NCBI RefSeq assembly: GCF_013409995.1
Contig: NZ_JACCBX010000011.1
Location: 62,001-126,000, forward strand
Length of the DNA: 64,000 bases
Source of the DNA: Neobacillus driksii
GTDB taxonomy: Bacteria > Bacillota > Bacilli > Bacillales > Cytobacillaceae
Direction of reading: 5' to 3'
The notes beneath the pieces are model-generated. The model ran no database searches. It was not told the DNA's origin and worked only from the letters and a program-made list of their open reading frames with translations. Positions 41,195 to 50,483 of this stretch are shown here, in pieces (position 1 is the first letter of the stretch; each line of letters begins with the position of its first letter). The translations under genes and the position numbers were made by a program.

Positions 41195-41965
41195 TTAAAT
41201 TCCGGCACTATCTATTAATTCTAACTCTTCCACTTTTTCAAATTCTTTTAACACAAGTTGTCGGTATTCCTGAAAGGACTTTGTTGATTTTTTTCTTGGA
41301 AAAGGTAAGTCAATGGAAATGATTTTTTGTATCGTTCCAGGCCTCGCACTCATGATAATGACTTTATTTCCTAAATAAATAGCTTCATCAATATCATGGG
41401 TAACAAATACCATCGACGTTCTTTCTTCCTTCCATATATCTAATAATGCTTGCTGCATATGAGAACGAGTAAATGCATCTAATGCGCCAAAGGGTTCATC
41501 TAAAAGAAGGATCTTTGGCTTTCTTAGCAATGCTCTTGCTATGGATACCCGCTGCGCCATCCCTCCTGAAAGTTCTTTTGGGTAGGCTCTTTCAAATCCA
41601 TCCAGCCTAACAAGCTTTATTAGCTTTTCAACATTCTCTTTCACTTCGATATCTGTTAATGGCAGGTTTGCTGCTATATTTCTTTCAACCGTCAGCCAGG
41701 GGAACAATCTTGGTTCCTGAAAAATCACTCCTTGCTTGATGCTTGCACCTGTCACCCTTTCACCATCTAACTTGATCTCACCTGAGTATTCTGTATCCAA
41801 TCCCCCTATTGCTTTTAGCAGAGTACTTTTACCGCATCCACTAGGACCAATAACCGTAATGAACTCCCCTCTTTTAACTTGTAATTCAATCTCTTTTAAA
41901 ACATGAATCTGTTCTTTTCCTTTTTGAAAGAACTTATTTAATTGTTTGATTTCTAGTAGTGTCAT
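41195..41965 (-). CDS. ssuB: Sulfonate/taurine-type ABC transporter ATP-binding protein
   Basis: A 256-residue ATPase: Walker A GPSGCGKST at about 40-48, Q-loop FQEPRLFPWL, signature LSGGMAQR and Walker B ILLLDEP, then the H-loop VTHDIDEA. SsuB/TauB subfamily. ATG 41965 follows AAGGAG at 6 nt. Energises uptake with SsuC and SsuA. It follows the LLM monooxygenase gene by 20 bp. Confidence 0.93.
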   Translation of the reverse strand: MTLLEIKQLNKFFQKGKEQIHVLKEIELQVKRGEFITVIGPSGCGKSTLLKAIGGLDTEYSGEIKLDGERVTGASIKQGVIFQEPRLFPWLTVERNIAANLPLTDIEVKENVEKLIKLVRLDGFERAYPKELSGGMAQRVSIARALLRKPKILLLDEPFGALDAFTRSHMQQALLDIWKEERTSMVFVTHDIDEAIYLGNKVIIMSARPGTIQKIISIDLPFPRKKSTKSFQEYRQLVLKEFEKVEELELIDSAGI

Positions 41966-41985
41966 AGGAGACTCCTTTCTTTTAT

Positions 41986-43332
41986 TTAGGCTTTTATTTT
42001 TTCAAATAAATTAGCTGGTCTCGAAAGGCCAAGGTGATCCCGTAAAGTTTGACCGGTATATTCTTCTCTAAACAGTCCGCGTTTTTGTAGTTCTGGTATG
42101 ACCAAATCTACGAAATCCTCTAATCCTCCTGGTAAGTATGGTGGCATGATATTGAATCCATCCGCAGCACCGTTTTCAAACCACTCCTGCATCTGGTCGG
42201 CAATCTGAATCGGAGTTCCTTTAATTTCTCGATGACCCCTGGCACCCGCCACTCGCTGGTATAACTGACGGATGGTTAAATTTTCTCGATCTCCTAAATC
42301 CTTGACCAGCTGGAACCTTGTTTTTGCTCCGTTGATGTCATTGATATTTGGTAACTCCGGGAGTGGCTCATCTACCGGATACCCCGATAAATCGTAGCTA
42401 ATAAGCGCTGACAGCAGCCCAACTCCTACTTGCTCCGGTATTAATTCTATCAATTGCTGCTTCTTTTCTTCTGCTTCTTTCTCTGTCCGTCCGATTACAG
42501 GGAACACACCAGGCATAATTTTCAATGATTCTTCCGTTCGGCCATATTTCTTTAATCGTCCTTTTACGTCCTGATAAAAGGCTTGAGCCTCACCGATAGT
42601 TTGCCAAGCGGTAAAAATCACTTCAGCCGTCTTCGCTGCCAGTTCTTTCCCGGATTCTGAAGATCCTGCTTGAATGATCACTGAGTGGCCTTGGACTGGC
42701 CTTGAAATATTCAATGGTCCTTTGACTGAAAACCAATTCCCTTTATGATTTACGCGATGAACCAGATTTGGATTGGCAAATTTCGCTGATTCTTTATTGA
42801 TCACCAAGGCATTGTCTTCCCAGCTATCCCAAAGCTTTTTTACAACCTCAACAAATTCTTCCGCTCGTTCGTACCTTAAACTATGCTCTAAATGATGTTC
42901 CCTACTGAAATTAAGTGCCTCATCCTCACTTGAGGATGTCACTACATTCCATGCTGATCGTCCACGGCTAAGATGATCAATCGTGGCAAACTTTCTTGCC
43001 AGATGAAAAGGTTCATTATAAGTCGTGGATGCTGTTGCTGCTAATCCAATGTGTTTGGTAACAACAGCTAATGCGGAAAGTAGGGTTAACGGGTCAGGTC
43101 TTACGTTGACGCTTTGTTCAATTCCAATTCCATTCCTGTCGTGTACGGCATATCCATCTGCAAAAAAGATCATGTCAAATTTGCCACGCTCTGCTGTTTC
43201 TGCGAGTTTCCTATACAAATCAAAAGATAAAATCTCATCTGTTTGACTCTCAGGATGCCTCCAAGAAGCTACATGATGACCTGGAATCATAAAGAATGCT
43301 CCTAAATTCATTTGACGCTTTTCGTTTCTCAT
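41986..43332 (-). CDS. LLM-class flavin-dependent monooxygenase (NtaA/SnaA/DszA type)
   Basis: A 448-residue luciferase-like FMNH2-dependent monooxygenase of the NtaA/SnaA/DszA/SoxA group, identified by GAFFMIPGHHVASWRHP, FFADGYAVHD, RGRSAWNVVTSSSEDEALNF and IIQAGSSESGKELAAKTAEV. These cleave C-N or C-S bonds in chelators, sulfones and thioethers using reduced flavin from a separate reductase, which is not in this operon. It is longer than, and distinct from, SsuD. First gene of the operon with sulfonate-type importer genes, so an organosulfur substrate imported by SsuABC is the inference. ATG 43332 follows GGGGAG at 8 nt. Its long leader carries three hairpin modules. Confidence 0.9.
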   Translation of the reverse strand: MRNEKRQMNLGAFFMIPGHHVASWRHPESQTDEILSFDLYRKLAETAERGKFDMIFFADGYAVHDRNGIGIEQSVNVRPDPLTLLSALAVVTKHIGLAATASTTYNEPFHLARKFATIDHLSRGRSAWNVVTSSSEDEALNFSREHHLEHSLRYERAEEFVEVVKKLWDSWEDNALVINKESAKFANPNLVHRVNHKGNWFSVKGPLNISRPVQGHSVIIQAGSSESGKELAAKTAEVIFTAWQTIGEAQAFYQDVKGRLKKYGRTEESLKIMPGVFPVIGRTEKEAEEKKQQLIELIPEQVGVGLLSALISYDLSGYPVDEPLPELPNINDINGAKTRFQLVKDLGDRENLTIRQLYQRVAGARGHREIKGTPIQIADQMQEWFENGAADGFNIMPPYLPGGLEDFVDLVIPELQKRGLFREEYTGQTLRDHLGLSRPANLFEKIKA

Positions 43333-43365
43333 TACATCGTCTCCCCATCTATTTTTTTGTATATA

Positions 43366-43741
43366 TATAAAAGGCCCACCTTTTTATTTAATAAAGGCAG
43401 GCCTTCGTTTGTACGATCGGCTTTTGTTTTATTTATACCTGAGGCATTAGGTAACACTTTTTTGCCTTCAAGACTTCCCAGGCAGCAAATCAAAGAAGCT
43501 AAAAAATAGAAAAATATAAAGGCCCCTAACCTAAAAAGTTAAGGACCTTCAGCTGTCTGATTGGTCAAATTTATCATTCCATTTGATTGCACTCAAATCA
43601 TTATGTAAATGGCATGTTTCCACCACTTTCCTAAGAATGTTCCCTATTAAAATCACCCCTTGAATAGAGTTAATGAAGACAAAACGGCCCTGCAACGTTT
43701 CATCATGAGATTTCAACATTGCAAGGCCTTCAGTCGTCTGA
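43366..43741 (-). ncRNA. Leader RNA with three tandem hairpin-plus-terminator modules
   Basis: Three units at 43681-43741, 43510-43560 and 43366-43416 share one design on the minus strand. Each has a 4-bp stem with an AC-starting tetraloop (TCAG-ACGA-CTGA, TCAG-ACAG-CTGA, TCGT-ACAA-ACGA), one A, then a long GGYC...GGCC stem and a T-rich tail. The small stem keeps pairing although its bases differ (covariation), supporting a selected RNA structure. The units lie between a sigma-A promoter near 43804 and the LLM gene. They fit a serial attenuation leader, but function is inference. The rest of 43333-43968 holds no gene. Confidence 0.55.
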
Positions 43742-43780
43742 TCGAACCGTTATTATTCCGATTGGTTAACTATGAATTTT

Positions 43781-43809
43781 AATTTATCAGGAATATCCAC
43801 CATTGTCAA
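43781..43809 (-). promoter_or_regulatory. Sigma-A promoter of the LLM-ssu operon
   Basis: Minus strand TTGACA (43804-43809), 17 bp, TAAATT (43781-43786). The transcript would have a leader of about 440 nt. Confidence 0.65.
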
Positions 43810-43968
43810 CTATATATTTAAAATTTTCAAACTAAATAGATTTGTCAGAAATTAATATCACCTTTTAACTAACTGCTGCAGGTTAGCTTAAAAAAGAGAT
43901 TGCTACTGCAATTGCTTATTTTTAATGATTATAAGGAAAAACTTATTTAAATCTATTCCTGATTGGAG

Positions 43969-45900
43969 TCAATTCATATAGCGATATTCTCTCAGACTAT
44001 TTAAAATAGAGATTTCCTGTAATAATTTCTCTCCAACATTCGTTTCCCTAACCTTTTTTCTCTTTAACTCTTCATCTACCACTCTTTTAATGGATAAAAC
44101 GTCTGTCCCGTTAAGTAAAACATCTTCTTTTGAATTAAAATGCTTATGGGCGACCAGCTGCATACCGAAGGAATTATATAGTAACGTATATCCTGCTATT
44201 CCTGTTGTTGATTGATAAGCTTTGGAGAAACCTCCATCAATCACGATCATCTTACCATTTGCTTTAATTGGATCTTCTCCCTCAATTTCTTTAACTGGTG
44301 TATGCCCATTGATAATATGACCCTGGTCAGGATTCAAATCAAAATCTGTTAGGATTTTGCGGCAAATTTCTTCATTTTCACGTAAATAGTAGTATGGGTT
44401 CTTTCTTTCTTTGTGAGTTGCCTTGTCCTTTATAAAGTACCTCTCAAAAGTGGTCATTTCTCTTTTTCCAAAGAGTGATGAATATTCTCCTGTCCATAAA
44501 TACCAGACCATATCCATCGCAAGATCATCTGTCACTTCAGGGTGTGCAAAAGCATGCCGTAAATACCGTTCAAACACATCAAGTAATTCACGACCTGAAT
44601 AGGTGTTATTTTCAATAACCATTTTTTCCATATTCCCGTCTTCATCTAAAGGAATACAGCCATGTATTAATAGGTTCCCATTATATTTTAAATAAAGACT
44701 CCCTTTCTTCATAAGAAAATTCATATGTCTGGCCAGCTTTTCTGAATGTTGGACCGAAAATAATAATCTTTCCATCACCTGCTTTTCTTCTTCTAGTAAT
44801 TGATCAGGCTGCTCTGGATTTACCGTTGCGAAGCAAGTATTTTCTAGAGGGTAGGTTTTCCCATAGATTGTTATTTCGTTCTTGTCATAATCAATTTTCT
44901 CAAGCAAAAGCCTTTCTGACATATTAAAATACGGGCGTCGTTTTATTATAGGTATTTCGAGTTTGAATTGAATCATTGCAATGGCTTGATGAATTTTCGT
45001 AATTTGCAATTTTTCATGATCAGATTGATTCTTATCTGAATGTACCTTAGGTCTGAAAGTAGGATTATCCTGATAGTATTTCTCTGCAAGATTCAAGAGA
45101 GGTCTTAGATTGATTCCATATACATCTTCAATAATATCCAGATTGTCATATCTTGCACAGATACGAATGATATTAGCAAGACAAACCATTGAACCAGCAA
45201 AAGCACCTATCCAAAGTACATCATGGTTTCCCCATTGAATATCCACGGAATGATAATTAATTAGCGTATCCATGATTTTATCAGGTTCTGGTCCACGATC
45301 ATAAATATCCCCCACTACATGGAGATGATCGACAACCAGTCTCTGAGTGCTATACGCAAGCCCTATTATGAGTTTATCGGCCTGACCTAAGGAGATAATC
45401 TGCTCGACAATTTCTTTATAATACTGCTCCTTATTTTCAGATTGATTGGTTTTGTATAATAGCTCTTCTATAACAAACACAAACTGACTCGGCAATGCTT
45501 TTCGTAATTTCGAACGTGTATATTTGGAGGAAGCATGAGAAATAAGCCTTATCATCCGCTCAATGATTACGATATACCATTGGTGTAATTCTTGTTCGTT
45601 GCTAAAATGATTTTTCATTAATTTTAATTTTTCTTCAGGATAATACACCAATGTCGCAAAATCATTGATTTCTTTTTCAAATAAAACATCTTGAAACAAG
45701 TCTCTGATTCTCTTTTTTACGTTCCCTGAACCATTTCTTAGTACATGTTGAAATGCTTGATACTCGCCATGCAAATCACTGACAAAATGTTCTGTCCCCT
45801 TTGGCAGATTAAGAATGGCTTCAAGATTAATAATTTCAGTTACCACTTTTTCTTCACAATCATATTTTTGGACAAGTAAATCCAGGTATTTTGAATTCAA
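43969..45900 (-). CDS. fbp: Fructose-1,6-bisphosphatase class III
   Basis: A 643-residue protein of the Firmicute-specific class III FBPase family, belonging to the metallophosphoesterases: SDLHGE near 41-46, GDIYDRGPEPD, WGNHD and NGHTPV supply metal ligands. It hydrolyses fructose-1,6-bisphosphate to fructose-6-phosphate in gluconeogenesis. Full family length. The start is the TTG at 45900, 9 nt after AGGGG; no ATG is available. A single gene, with an AT-rich 130-bp tail holding a small ATTGC/GCAAT hairpin and T-run. Its place inside a sugar-utilisation region may reflect need for sugar phosphate balance, or simple genome order. Confidence 0.95.
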   Translation of the reverse strand: MNSKYLDLLVQKYDCEEKVVTEIINLEAILNLPKGTEHFVSDLHGEYQAFQHVLRNGSGNVKKRIRDLFQDVLFEKEINDFATLVYYPEEKLKLMKNHFSNEQELHQWYIVIIERMIRLISHASSKYTRSKLRKALPSQFVFVIEELLYKTNQSENKEQYYKEIVEQIISLGQADKLIIGLAYSTQRLVVDHLHVVGDIYDRGPEPDKIMDTLINYHSVDIQWGNHDVLWIGAFAGSMVCLANIIRICARYDNLDIIEDVYGINLRPLLNLAEKYYQDNPTFRPKVHSDKNQSDHEKLQITKIHQAIAMIQFKLEIPIIKRRPYFNMSERLLLEKIDYDKNEITIYGKTYPLENTCFATVNPEQPDQLLEEEKQVMERLLFSVQHSEKLARHMNFLMKKGSLYLKYNGNLLIHGCIPLDEDGNMEKMVIENNTYSGRELLDVFERYLRHAFAHPEVTDDLAMDMVWYLWTGEYSSLFGKREMTTFERYFIKDKATHKERKNPYYYLRENEEICRKILTDFDLNPDQGHIINGHTPVKEIEGEDPIKANGKMIVIDGGFSKAYQSTTGIAGYTLLYNSFGMQLVAHKHFNSKEDVLLNGTDVLSIKRVVDEELKRKKVRETNVGEKLLQEISILNSLREYRYMN

Positions 45901-46099
45901 ATTATGTATCCCCTTTCAAAAATTCAACATTAACTACTATTTTAATAGATTGGGATTAATTTATATATTATATTATCAAATAAAACTGAAAACTGAAAAC
46001 ATAGTCTATGTTATAATGAAGGTGCTTACATAGGGAGTTTGTCTAATTATCTATCTTTCTATCTATAATATTCAACATAATCGGTCTGGAGTTGGAAAA

Positions 46100-46801
46100 A
46101 TGTATACTATATTTGGACGTTTAAATCCCGTTTTAGAGTGGACTTCTAAGCTCGCAGGTATAAATCTATTATGGGTTTTGTTTAACTTCCCCATTGCTTA
46201 TCTAACATTATCTTTATTTACTGTTAAAGAGATGTGGCAGATAGGCTTTCTGATTTTGACCATTGCAGTGCTGGTACCATTTATTTTTTTTCCGGCAACT
46301 ACGGCTATGTTTGGCATTGTTAGAAAATGGGTTATGAAGGAAGAAGTGCCAATTTTTCGATTCTTTTGGAAATACTATAAGGAAAATTATAAGAGGAGTC
46401 TTGTGGGTGGATTGATTTTTTCAGTTCTTTGGGCCATTGTTGGTGTTGATTATTACTATTTCCAAACCCGCATTCACCTAGTTAGTTATCTATTTTTATT
46501 CCTCATGGTTTGGTTGTTACTTATTACCCTTTTCTTTTTTGCCCATACAGTACATACAGATACGAAGCTCGGACAAGGATTAAAAAATGTATTCATTTTA
46601 TCGATTGCTAACCCAATTTACTCGATTGGGCTTGCAATATCTAGTATTGTCATCTTATATGTTAGTTTCACGAAATTAACATTTTTGCTGCCATTCTTCA
46701 CCGGTGGTGCTATATCTTTCCTTGCATTCTTTGCTTACAATAAGGTATTTACTAATATAGTACAGATTCAACAAAAAACTTCAGAGGAAAAATCCTCTTG
46801 A
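46100..46801 (+). CDS. DUF624 (YesL family) membrane protein, copy 2
   Basis: A 233-residue membrane protein closely resembling copy 1 at 37931-38614 over its whole length: shared WVLFN, TIAVL, PFIFFPATTA, FFAHTVHT/FFASTVHT and KLTFLLPFF/QSTFLLPFF patches. Five to six hydrophobic segments. Start ATG 46100 is preceded by a GGAG site. A TATAAT at 46012-46017 may be its -10. It lies opposite the GH43-GH2-importer genes, mirroring the arrangement of copy 1 beside its importer. Confidence 0.85.
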   Translation: MYTIFGRLNPVLEWTSKLAGINLLWVLFNFPIAYLTLSLFTVKEMWQIGFLILTIAVLVPFIFFPATTAMFGIVRKWVMKEEVPIFRFFWKYYKENYKRSLVGGLIFSVLWAIVGVDYYYFQTRIHLVSYLFLFLMVWLLLITLFFFAHTVHTDTKLGQGLKNVFILSIANPIYSIGLAISSIVILYVSFTKLTFLLPFFTGGAISFLAFFAYNKVFTNIVQIQQKTSEEKSS

Positions 46802-46863
46802 TAGAGGATACGTCAACTTAAGACTAGTAGTCTCTAGATTGTTGAAAACGAGCAGCTTATATA

Positions 46864-46891
46864 AAAAGTCCTCTCAACTGAGAGGACTTTT
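46864..46891. terminator. Bidirectional terminator between DUF624 copy 2 and the GH43 gene
   Basis: Perfect 12-bp stem (AAAAGTCCTCTC / GAGAGGACTTTT) with an AACT loop. Serves convergent genes. Confidence 0.92.
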
Positions 46892-46908
46892 GTGTTCCAT
46901 TTATTTAT

Positions 46909-47901
46909 TTACATATGTAGATCCACTCTAGGTTTAACAATCTTAAAGCTATCCTCTGTTTCCTCTACTTCATAAATCTTTGCTCGAGATTCAGGTGTAC
47001 TGAATGGCTGATGAAGAATAAGCATCCATTGACCTTCAAATGTTTTAAAAAGCATGCCGTGTCCACTATCTCCAGCAACTAATGGTTCCAGTTGTTCCCA
47101 CGGCCCTGCTAGCTTACCAGACTTAGATCTAGCAATCGTTTGGACATAGCTTCCATTGCTATAGCTTGACCAGAGCATTACAAGGTGACCGCCTTTTGTT
47201 CGATACAATTGACACCCATCAGATACATAATTTAAAGGCTTCACGCTAGGCATTATTTCAGCATTAAGCCACGGTGCATCGGACGCCTTAAAAAGGTGTA
47301 GTGGCTTACCAACTGCTGCTGATAAATCGCTTTTCAATGGAATCGCTTCAAACGTACCATCGATAACCTGAATCCACTCATGACAATAGACCATCCATGG
47401 CTTTCCATCCTCATCCTCATACAAGGTTCCATCTAAAGTCATGAAGTCTCGAGGTGGCACTGGCCCATCTTTTTTTATTAATTCAAAAGGACCTTCTGGC
47501 GAGTCTGATACCGCGATACTTGTACCACGAAGATGAGTGGTCTTCCAAACCTCCGGCGGTTCTGCTATGATGCGATCTCGATTATGTAACGTAACGAACA
47601 GATAATATTTACCCTGATAATGGTGAACCTCTGGAGCCCACGTCCCATGCTGTGGATGTGCCCATGTTCCATCAGGAATTTCGAAAATGACATAAGGACC
47701 TTCCCAATCATTTAAATCTTTACTCTTATACACTAGAACTCCATTTCTCTCTAAATCTGTTAATTGTGGAATTCCAGTTGTATACATATAATACGTATTC
47801 GTTTCTTTATGCACCAAGACATAAGGGTCATGTGCAGGAATATCTTTAAGTCTATGCCCCTTTTGGGGATTTAAAGTATCAGAAGCGCTATTGTACGGCA
47901 T
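46909..47901 (-). CDS. Glycoside hydrolase family 43 protein
   Basis: A 330-residue five-bladed beta-propeller glycosidase. The catalytic base is D25 in AHDPYVLVH; WAPEVHH, LDGTLYED and NAEIMPSVK supply the remaining family motifs, probably including the acidic catalytic residues. GH43 covers arabinofuranosidases, xylosidases and galactan-active enzymes. No signal peptide, so it is cytosolic. ATG 47901 follows GGGAG. Downstream of a GH2 beta-galactosidase-like gene and a CUT1 importer; side-chain removal from imported (arabino)galacto-oligosaccharides is a reasonable inference. Confidence 0.85.
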   Translation of the reverse strand: MPYNSASDTLNPQKGHRLKDIPAHDPYVLVHKETNTYYMYTTGIPQLTDLERNGVLVYKSKDLNDWEGPYVIFEIPDGTWAHPQHGTWAPEVHHYQGKYYLFVTLHNRDRIIAEPPEVWKTTHLRGTSIAVSDSPEGPFELIKKDGPVPPRDFMTLDGTLYEDEDGKPWMVYCHEWIQVIDGTFEAIPLKSDLSAAVGKPLHLFKASDAPWLNAEIMPSVKPLNYVSDGCQLYRTKGGHLVMLWSSYSNGSYVQTIARSKSGKLAGPWEQLEPLVAGDSGHGMLFKTFEGQWMLILHQPFSTPESRAKIYEVEETEDSFKIVKPRVDLHM

Positions 47902-47941
47902 ACATACATCTCCCGCCTTATCATTTTTTTCAAAATAAGTC

Positions 47942-47976
47942 CTCCGGGTATCAACTCAAATCGTCAGTACCCGGAG
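47942..47976 (-). other. Hairpin between GH2 and GH43 genes
   Basis: A 9-bp stem (CTCCGGGTA / TACCCGGAG) with a 17-nt loop and no T-run on the minus strand. Likely mRNA processing or stability element. Confidence 0.45.
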
Positions 47977-47988
47977 TCCCTACGGCTT

Positions 47989-50358
47989 TTATTTTACATC
48001 GATAACTACAGCACAACCTTCCAAATCCTCAGAAGAAGTTTTTACTATAATCTTCCCTACTTGATCAGTGGCTTTCACATAGATTAATAATTTTCCATGG
48101 AAGGCCTTTCGGTAGTTTGCTTTATAATCTTGATGGCTTACAGGGTTACTACATTCAATCCCTATAATTTCACCAGGTCCTTCGATGGTACAATGGATTT
48201 CATTTTCTGCACTATATACAAGATTATTGGCTTGATCAAGGATATTCACTTCTATATGTGCTACATCCTCTTTGTCTGCTTTAAGCGTAATTGTATCCGC
48301 GTGCAGCTGTAACTTCGCAGGTTTATCAGCTGTCTTTAATTCATGTGTACAAGAAATGTTTCCGTTTCTTATCCCTACCGCCTTTAACGTGCCCTTAGAA
48401 TATGGAATGTCCCAATATATGGTTCCAGCTGGGAAGTCTTCACGTTTTTTGACCCCAACAGATTCACCATTTAGAATTAAATCCGCTTCAGGACAATTTG
48501 TACAGCAAACAACCCTTACTGTTTCTCCTGCATCCCCATCCCAGTGGCAAACAACCTGATGGTCCCAGTAAACTTGATCAGGATTCTCTTCTTTAATAGA
48601 AGTCAAGCCGATATGGACCATATCTTGATCGGACCATTCACTTTGCTTGAAATAGAACAAAGGTTTTTTGAATCCAGCAAGATCAAGCAATCCAGGAGTG
48701 GCGTGACGAATTGGCCATCCACGAGCTTCTCCCAAATGGTCAATCCCTGTCCAAATAAATTGTCCTGATATAAAGTCATTATTTGCTACAGCCAGCCATG
48801 CATCGTGATGCCTTCCGTTTTCACTTCCATAAATCACTCTATTCGGATATTTTTTATGGTCTTCAGAATATAGGGACTCTTGATAGTTATAGCCGACCAC
48901 GTCAAGGGCATCTGGAAATTCAGTTTCATTTGACATAATGACACTTGCCAAAGCTGCTGTAACAGGTCGGGTCGGATCATATTGCTTTACAACCTTTGCC
49001 AGCCTTTTCGAAATAGCACCCATTCCCTTTGCATCAGGTTTGTCAGCTTTGTAACGGTCTCCTAGTACTGGATGTGAATAGGGATCATTTGGATAATCAA
49101 TTTCATTCCCAATACTCCAGAAAACAATTGACGGATGGTTCCGGTCCCTTAATACCATATCCCTCAAATCTATCTCTGCCCATTCAGTAAAGTCGGAAGC
49201 ATATCCATCTAGTGAAGGCTCGCCTTTATTCCAACCCTCTACCCATTTGTTCTTAGGATGTTCCCATTCATCGAATGCTTCATCTTGGACTAAAAACCCG
49301 TAAGAATCACACATATCTAGTAACTCTGGTGCAGGAGGATTATGGCTCATTCTAATCGCATTGACACCAGCTTCTTTTAATAGCTTCAAACGTCTGTGCC
49401 AGACCTTTTCAGGAACAGCCGCTCCAAGACAACCTGCGTCGTGGTGGATACAGACACCCTTCATCTTAATATTTTTTTCATTAAGATAAAATCCAGAGTC
49501 CACATCGAAACGAAAAGATCGAACACCTAGTGTGGTAGTCTCACAATCTATTACTTCCCCATTTCTTATCACCTTCGTTTCAACACTGTATAAATATGGA
49601 TTTTCCGGTGACCAGAGATTTGGCTGATCTAGAAAAAGAGAATGAGAAAAATCATGTTCACCATTTGCTGGAATGATCTCCACAGATGAGCAGTCTATTA
49701 TTTTCTTGCCTGAAGCATCTCTAATTTGATGTTCAATTTGGAATGTAGCTTCGTTATTATATTCATTTTTCAAACTTGATTGAATGTGGATTTCTGCTTC
49801 TGATGGTGTAATCGTTGGAGTTGTTACAAAAATACCATACGGCTTGATGTACAAGTGATCTGTCAAATTGATGAAAACATTTCGATAAATGCCAGACCCT
49901 GTATACCAGCGAGAATCAGCAAAATCGGTATGATCTATTTTGACAGCAATCACATTTTCTTGTGTTTCAAAGTTTAAATATGGGGTTAAGTCATACTGAA
50001 ATGAGCTGTATCCATAAGGTCTTTTACCAAGAAAATGTTCATTAACCCACACTTCACTATTTTTATAAATGCCATCGAATTGAATAAACACTTTCTTTCC
50101 CTTTATGCTATCAGGAACAATAAATTCCTTTCGATACCAACCAATTCCTCCTGGCAAATATCCTGTTGAACTTGCATATTCCTTCTTAAATGGACCTTCA
50201 ATACTAAAATCATGTGGCAGGTCTACGATACGCCAATCTGAATCTTCAAACTTAATTTTAAATGCATCGGAATTGTCACCTTTTAAGAATTTCCAATCAA
50301 AGTTAAACTTTCTGCTCTTAACGGACAATTCCCATTCTTGTGCTATTACATTTACCAT
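47989..50358 (-). CDS. Glycoside hydrolase family 2 beta-galactosidase-like enzyme (about 790 aa)
   Basis: A 789-residue GH2 enzyme: jelly roll starting FNFDWKFLKGD, Ig-like domain, TIM barrel with acid/base E419 in SIGNEID and nucleophile E513 in YGSENGRHH, then two C-terminal beta-sandwich domains (DUF4982-like region near KREDFPAGTIYWDIPY). This architecture is usual for bacterial beta-galactosidases of the 750-800 residue group. The ATG at 50358 is taken over an overlapping TTG; AAGGGGTG is 10 nt upstream. An inverted repeat (TTATCA-TTAG-TGATAA, 50375-50390) precedes it. No signal peptide. Confidence 0.88.
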   Translation of the reverse strand: MVNVIAQEWELSVKSRKFNFDWKFLKGDNSDAFKIKFEDSDWRIVDLPHDFSIEGPFKKEYASSTGYLPGGIGWYRKEFIVPDSIKGKKVFIQFDGIYKNSEVWVNEHFLGKRPYGYSSFQYDLTPYLNFETQENVIAVKIDHTDFADSRWYTGSGIYRNVFINLTDHLYIKPYGIFVTTPTITPSEAEIHIQSSLKNEYNNEATFQIEHQIRDASGKKIIDCSSVEIIPANGEHDFSHSLFLDQPNLWSPENPYLYSVETKVIRNGEVIDCETTTLGVRSFRFDVDSGFYLNEKNIKMKGVCIHHDAGCLGAAVPEKVWHRRLKLLKEAGVNAIRMSHNPPAPELLDMCDSYGFLVQDEAFDEWEHPKNKWVEGWNKGEPSLDGYASDFTEWAEIDLRDMVLRDRNHPSIVFWSIGNEIDYPNDPYSHPVLGDRYKADKPDAKGMGAISKRLAKVVKQYDPTRPVTAALASVIMSNETEFPDALDVVGYNYQESLYSEDHKKYPNRVIYGSENGRHHDAWLAVANNDFISGQFIWTGIDHLGEARGWPIRHATPGLLDLAGFKKPLFYFKQSEWSDQDMVHIGLTSIKEENPDQVYWDHQVVCHWDGDAGETVRVVCCTNCPEADLILNGESVGVKKREDFPAGTIYWDIPYSKGTLKAVGIRNGNISCTHELKTADKPAKLQLHADTITLKADKEDVAHIEVNILDQANNLVYSAENEIHCTIEGPGEIIGIECSNPVSHQDYKANYRKAFHGKLLIYVKATDQVGKIIVKTSSEDLEGCAVVIDVK

Positions 50359-50430
50359 AGTCAACTTACACCCCTTATCATTAGTGATAAACTAGTATCC
50401 TTAAATCGTAGAAATGGCAGACTGATAGAT

Positions 50431-50462
50431 AAAGGGCTATCAAGAATAAATGATAGCCCTTT
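50431..50462 (-). terminator. Terminator after the importer binding-protein gene
   Basis: An 11-bp stem (AAAGGGCTATC / GATAGCCCTTT), 10-nt loop; minus-strand T-run follows. It separates the importer transcript from the GH2-GH43 genes. Confidence 0.88.
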
Positions 50463-50483
50463 TATTTTGTAATTCATCTCTAC

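Noticed and set aside
43549..43656. 35-codon GTG-started frame on the minus strand within the ssu leader, ending exactly in the second mini-hairpin (a possible leader peptide).
   Set aside because: The only ribosome-binding-like sequence (AAGGGG) overlaps the GTG itself, and the other two modules have no equivalent frame. Kept as a curiosity only.
43333..43800. SAM (S-box) or T-box riboswitch in the sulfur-operon leader.
   Set aside because: Neither the S-box core nor a T-box sequence could be found on either strand, despite the sulfur context and terminators.
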